Shown: positions 61,884 through 64,000 of the stretch, piece after piece
Layout: each line of letters opens with the position of its first letter
Position numbering within the stretch: position 1 is the stretch's first letter
Program-made: the position numbers and the translations under genes
Notes under the pieces: generated by a model
Told to the model about the DNA's origin: nothing
Seen by the model: the letters and a program-made list of their open reading frames with translations, nothing else
The model's database searches: none
Source: Nostoc sp. CHAB 5844
Lineage (GTDB): Bacteria > Cyanobacteriota > Cyanobacteriia > Cyanobacteriales > Nostocaceae
Assembly: GCF_020829595.1 (NCBI RefSeq)
Contig: NZ_JAIVFW010000001.1
Span: 310,001-374,000 of the forward strand
Length of the DNA: 64,000 nt
Direction: 5' to 3'

Positions 61884-64000
61884 CTACAAACCTTGGAGTT
61901 GTTGCCAAATGCGTTCCGGTGTCATGGGAAGTTGGCGCAGTCGGTATCCTGTGGCGTGGGCGATCGCATTGGCTATGGCTGGGGCTGTACAATTAGTTAT
62001 AATTTCTCCTACGCCTTTTGCACCAAAGGGGCCGTAAGGATCGGCTTTTTCTACTAAAATTATTTCCATTGGTGGCATATCTGCGGCTGTGGGGATGCGA
62101 TACTCGCGCAATGTTGGGTTAAGAATGCGTCCTTGTGCATCAAAGATTAATTCTTCTGTTAAAGCATAGCCAATTCCCATTGCTATACCGCCTGTTGCTT
62201 GTCCGTGACAAATTCGGGGATTTATTGCTTTACCTATATCAATTGCTTGCACACATTTTAAAACTTGCACTTTGCCTGTTTCGGTATCAACTTCTACTTC
62301 TACACCTTGGACGGCAAATGTTAATGTAGATTCATCTGCTTTATAAGAAATTTCCACACTATCTTCTCCAGTTTTTAGTAATTCTTCAGCAGCTAATTTC
62401 ACTGCTTGTCCAGAAATATAAACTGTCGCGGAAGCATAAGAACCTGCATCAAAAGGGGTGTTTTGTGTATCACCAGAAATGATATGAATATCGGCAACTG
62501 TTGCACCTAAAACTTCTGCGGCAATTTGTCTTAAAGTTGTATCAGAACCAGTACCAACATCTACGGAACCTGTTCTTAATTCGTATTTGTTATTAGGTAA
62601 GCGTGATAATTTCACATTGGCAAGATGGATTTTACATAAACCACTACCTTGCATAGAAACAGCAAACCCAACACCACGACGGCGAAAACCTTCAACTATT
62701 GGTGGTGTACCAGGAACATAATTAAGTGACTTAAGAACTTTTTCCCAGCATTCATTAACGGCGTAGCTACCAATTAAGTTAAAGTGGTCGTTAGACTTTG
62801 CTAAACTAATTACATCCCCTGGACGAATTAAATTTTTCAAGCGTATTTCAACAGGGTCAATATTTAACTTTTGAGCAATTTCATCGATTTGGCATTCCAT
62901 TGCAAAACTGCCTTGAGTTGCGCCATAACCGCGAAATGCTCCCGCAGGCATCGTATTTGTATAAACTGCAAAACCGCGATATCTTTTATGAGGACAACGA
63001 TACAATCCTAAAGGAATATAACCTGATAAAAATACTACTGTCTGACCGTGATTACCATACGCGCCAGTGTTAGCAATTACTTCTATATCTTGAGCAGTTA
63101 ACGTACCATCTGTTTTCACACCGCTTTTAATTTTAATTGTCATTGCATGACGACTATTTGTAGCGGTGAATTCTTCTGTTCTTGTAAATTCCCATTGTAC
63201 AGGTTTGCCTGTTCGCAACGTTGCTAAAGCGCAGAGGTCTTCGGATAATATTTCTTGTTTATTACCAAACCCACCACCTAGTTGTGCTTTATAAACTCTA
63301 ACTTTTTCTGGGGGTAAGTTGAAGATTTGGGCGAGTAATCTTTGGCAATGAAATGGCACTTGAGTACTAGAACGTACAACTAATGTATCATCTGTTTCTA
63401 ACCAACTAATAGTAATATGGGGTTCGAGGTGAACGTGTTGAACAGCAGGTAAGTGGTAGGTGTTTTCGACAATTAAATCGGCTTGGTGAAATCCCTGTTC
63501 TATATCACCAAATTCGAGGAATACTTGTCCAGCAATATTACGATTTCTATCAGGAATTTGAGATGATTCTGGTTCATCGTGAATAACAACCCCATGATTC
63601 ATTGCTTGGATGGGGTCGGTAATGTGGGGTAAAATTTCGTAATCTACAGTAATTAATTCACAAGCTTGTGCGGCAATATTGGATGATTCGGCAACGACAG
63701 CCGCGACGCGATCGCCGACAAATCTTACTTTATGATCTAATAAGTAATGATCTAAAGGATCTGGTACTGGTTCGGCATGACCCGCAGTGGTGTAAGGTAT
63801 TCTAGGGACATCTTCGTGGGTGAACACAGCAACTACACCGGGAAGTGCTTTGGCTTTAGTGGTGTCGATGTTGCGGATACAGGCGTGGGGATGAGGCGAT
63901 CGCAACACTTTAAGATGAAGTAATCCAGGTGGTGCAATATCTGCTGTGTAGGCTGCTTTACCTGTAACTATTAAATCTCCATCTTGTTTGGGAATGTTTT
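61884..64000 (-). CDS. xanthine-dehydrogenase-family molybdopterin-binding subunit, 5' end cut off by the window
   Basis: At least 705 codons are open to the window edge; the start lies beyond 64000. The a/b hammerhead (GKAAYTADIAPPGLLHLKVL, RSPHPHACIRNIDTTKAKAL) is followed by the Mo-binding domains: QLGGGFGNKQEI, AGAFRGYGATQGSFAMECQI, DVGTGSDTTLRQIAAE, SYASATVYISGQAV and the catalytic-Glu motif FGAKGVGEIITNCTAPAIAN. All are those of XdhB/CoxL-like subunits with molybdopterin cytosine dinucleotide. Oxidises purines, aldehydes or nicotinate-type rings. The FAD and 2Fe-2S subunits are probably encoded upstream, outside the window. Confidence 0.93.
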   Translation of the reverse strand, partial: NIPKQDGDLIVTGKAAYTADIAPPGLLHLKVLRSPHPHACIRNIDTTKAKALPGVVAVFTHEDVPRIPYTTAGHAEPVPDPLDHYLLDHKVRFVGDRVAAVVAESSNIAAQACELITVDYEILPHITDPIQAMNHGVVIHDEPESSQIPDRNRNIAGQVFLEFGDIEQGFHQADLIVENTYHLPAVQHVHLEPHITISWLETDDTLVVRSSTQVPFHCQRLLAQIFNLPPEKVRVYKAQLGGGFGNKQEILSEDLCALATLRTGKPVQWEFTRTEEFTATNSRHAMTIKIKSGVKTDGTLTAQDIEVIANTGAYGNHGQTVVFLSGYIPLGLYRCPHKRYRGFAVYTNTMPAGAFRGYGATQGSFAMECQIDEIAQKLNIDPVEIRLKNLIRPGDVISLAKSNDHFNLIGSYAVNECWEKVLKSLNYVPGTPPIVEGFRRRGVGFAVSMQGSGLCKIHLANVKLSRLPNNKYELRTGSVDVGTGSDTTLRQIAAEVLGATVADIHIISGDTQNTPFDAGSYASATVYISGQAVKLAAEELLKTGEDSVEISYKADESTLTFAVQGVEVEVDTETGKVQVLKCVQAIDIGKAINPRICHGQATGGIAMGIGYALTEELIFDAQGRILNPTLREYRIPTAADMPPMEIILVEKADPYGPFGAKGVGEIITNCTAPAIANAIAHATGYRLRQLPMTPERIWQQLQGL

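Overview
The window looks like a piece of chromosome from a filamentous, probably heterocyst-forming cyanobacterium of the Nostoc/Anabaena group. This rests on the many GCGATCGC (HIP1) sites, phylloquinone genes (menB, menD), a cyanobacterial-type RpoZ, two S-layer-homology proteins, two eukaryotic-type Ser/Thr kinases, a COP23-family protein, and the heptamer tandem repeats and palindromic elements that fill the intergenic regions. The genus is an inference; no rRNA is present.

Layout. 0-13 kb is mostly housekeeping: menB (cut by the window edge) and menD, folB, a gamma-glutamylcyclotransferase-like protein, an ECF sigma factor with its membrane anti-sigma factor (sigG/sapG type), an L,D-transpeptidase, a ComFB/CdgR-type c-di-GMP receptor, an M23 endopeptidase, an AEC transporter and dxs. 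13-24 kb carries envelope and exported proteins: two SLH proteins, a five-bladed glycosidase-like protein, a TauD-type dioxygenase, a Tat-exported PhoX-type phosphatase, an RTX lipase, then mtnP. 25.6-30.0 kb is a compact AT-rich operon of an alkaline-phosphatase-superfamily enzyme, a polysaccharide flippase and a PP-loop/CxxCxxC enzyme; its product cannot be named from sequence.

31.2-41.3 kb is a same-strand catabolic-looking island: two NtaA/DszA-type flavin monooxygenases that share a 360-bp identical tract, a metal-dependent amidohydrolase, an alpha/beta hydrolase, a methyltransferase fossil split by a 135-bp MITE, an aldo/keto reductase, a sulfonate-type binding lipoprotein and an ABC half-transporter. 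It could import and degrade an organosulfur or N/S-heteroatom compound.

41.5-53.1 kb is a rapidly evolving island of trypsin-like proteases (one fused to seven WD40 repeats, one decayed), a COP23 protein, two Ser/Thr kinases, and Rpn-nuclease and CHAT remnants, interrupted by tRNA-Pro(GGG), rpoZ and a fasciclin protein. 53.5-60.3 kb is a stress-type cluster: cupin, two paralogous Zn alcohol dehydrogenases, a small exported protein, SRPBCC, a DJ-1/PfpI fusion, DUF2267 and DUF6335. The window ends with a SAM methyltransferase and a 5'-truncated xanthine-dehydrogenase-type molybdopterin subunit.

The best candidates for undescribed biology are the 31-41 kb island, the 25.6-30 kb operon and the protease/WD40/kinase island. 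The best-supported evolutionary events are the MITE insertion (target duplication visible, reading frame restored by excision) and the 360-bp gene-conversion tract.
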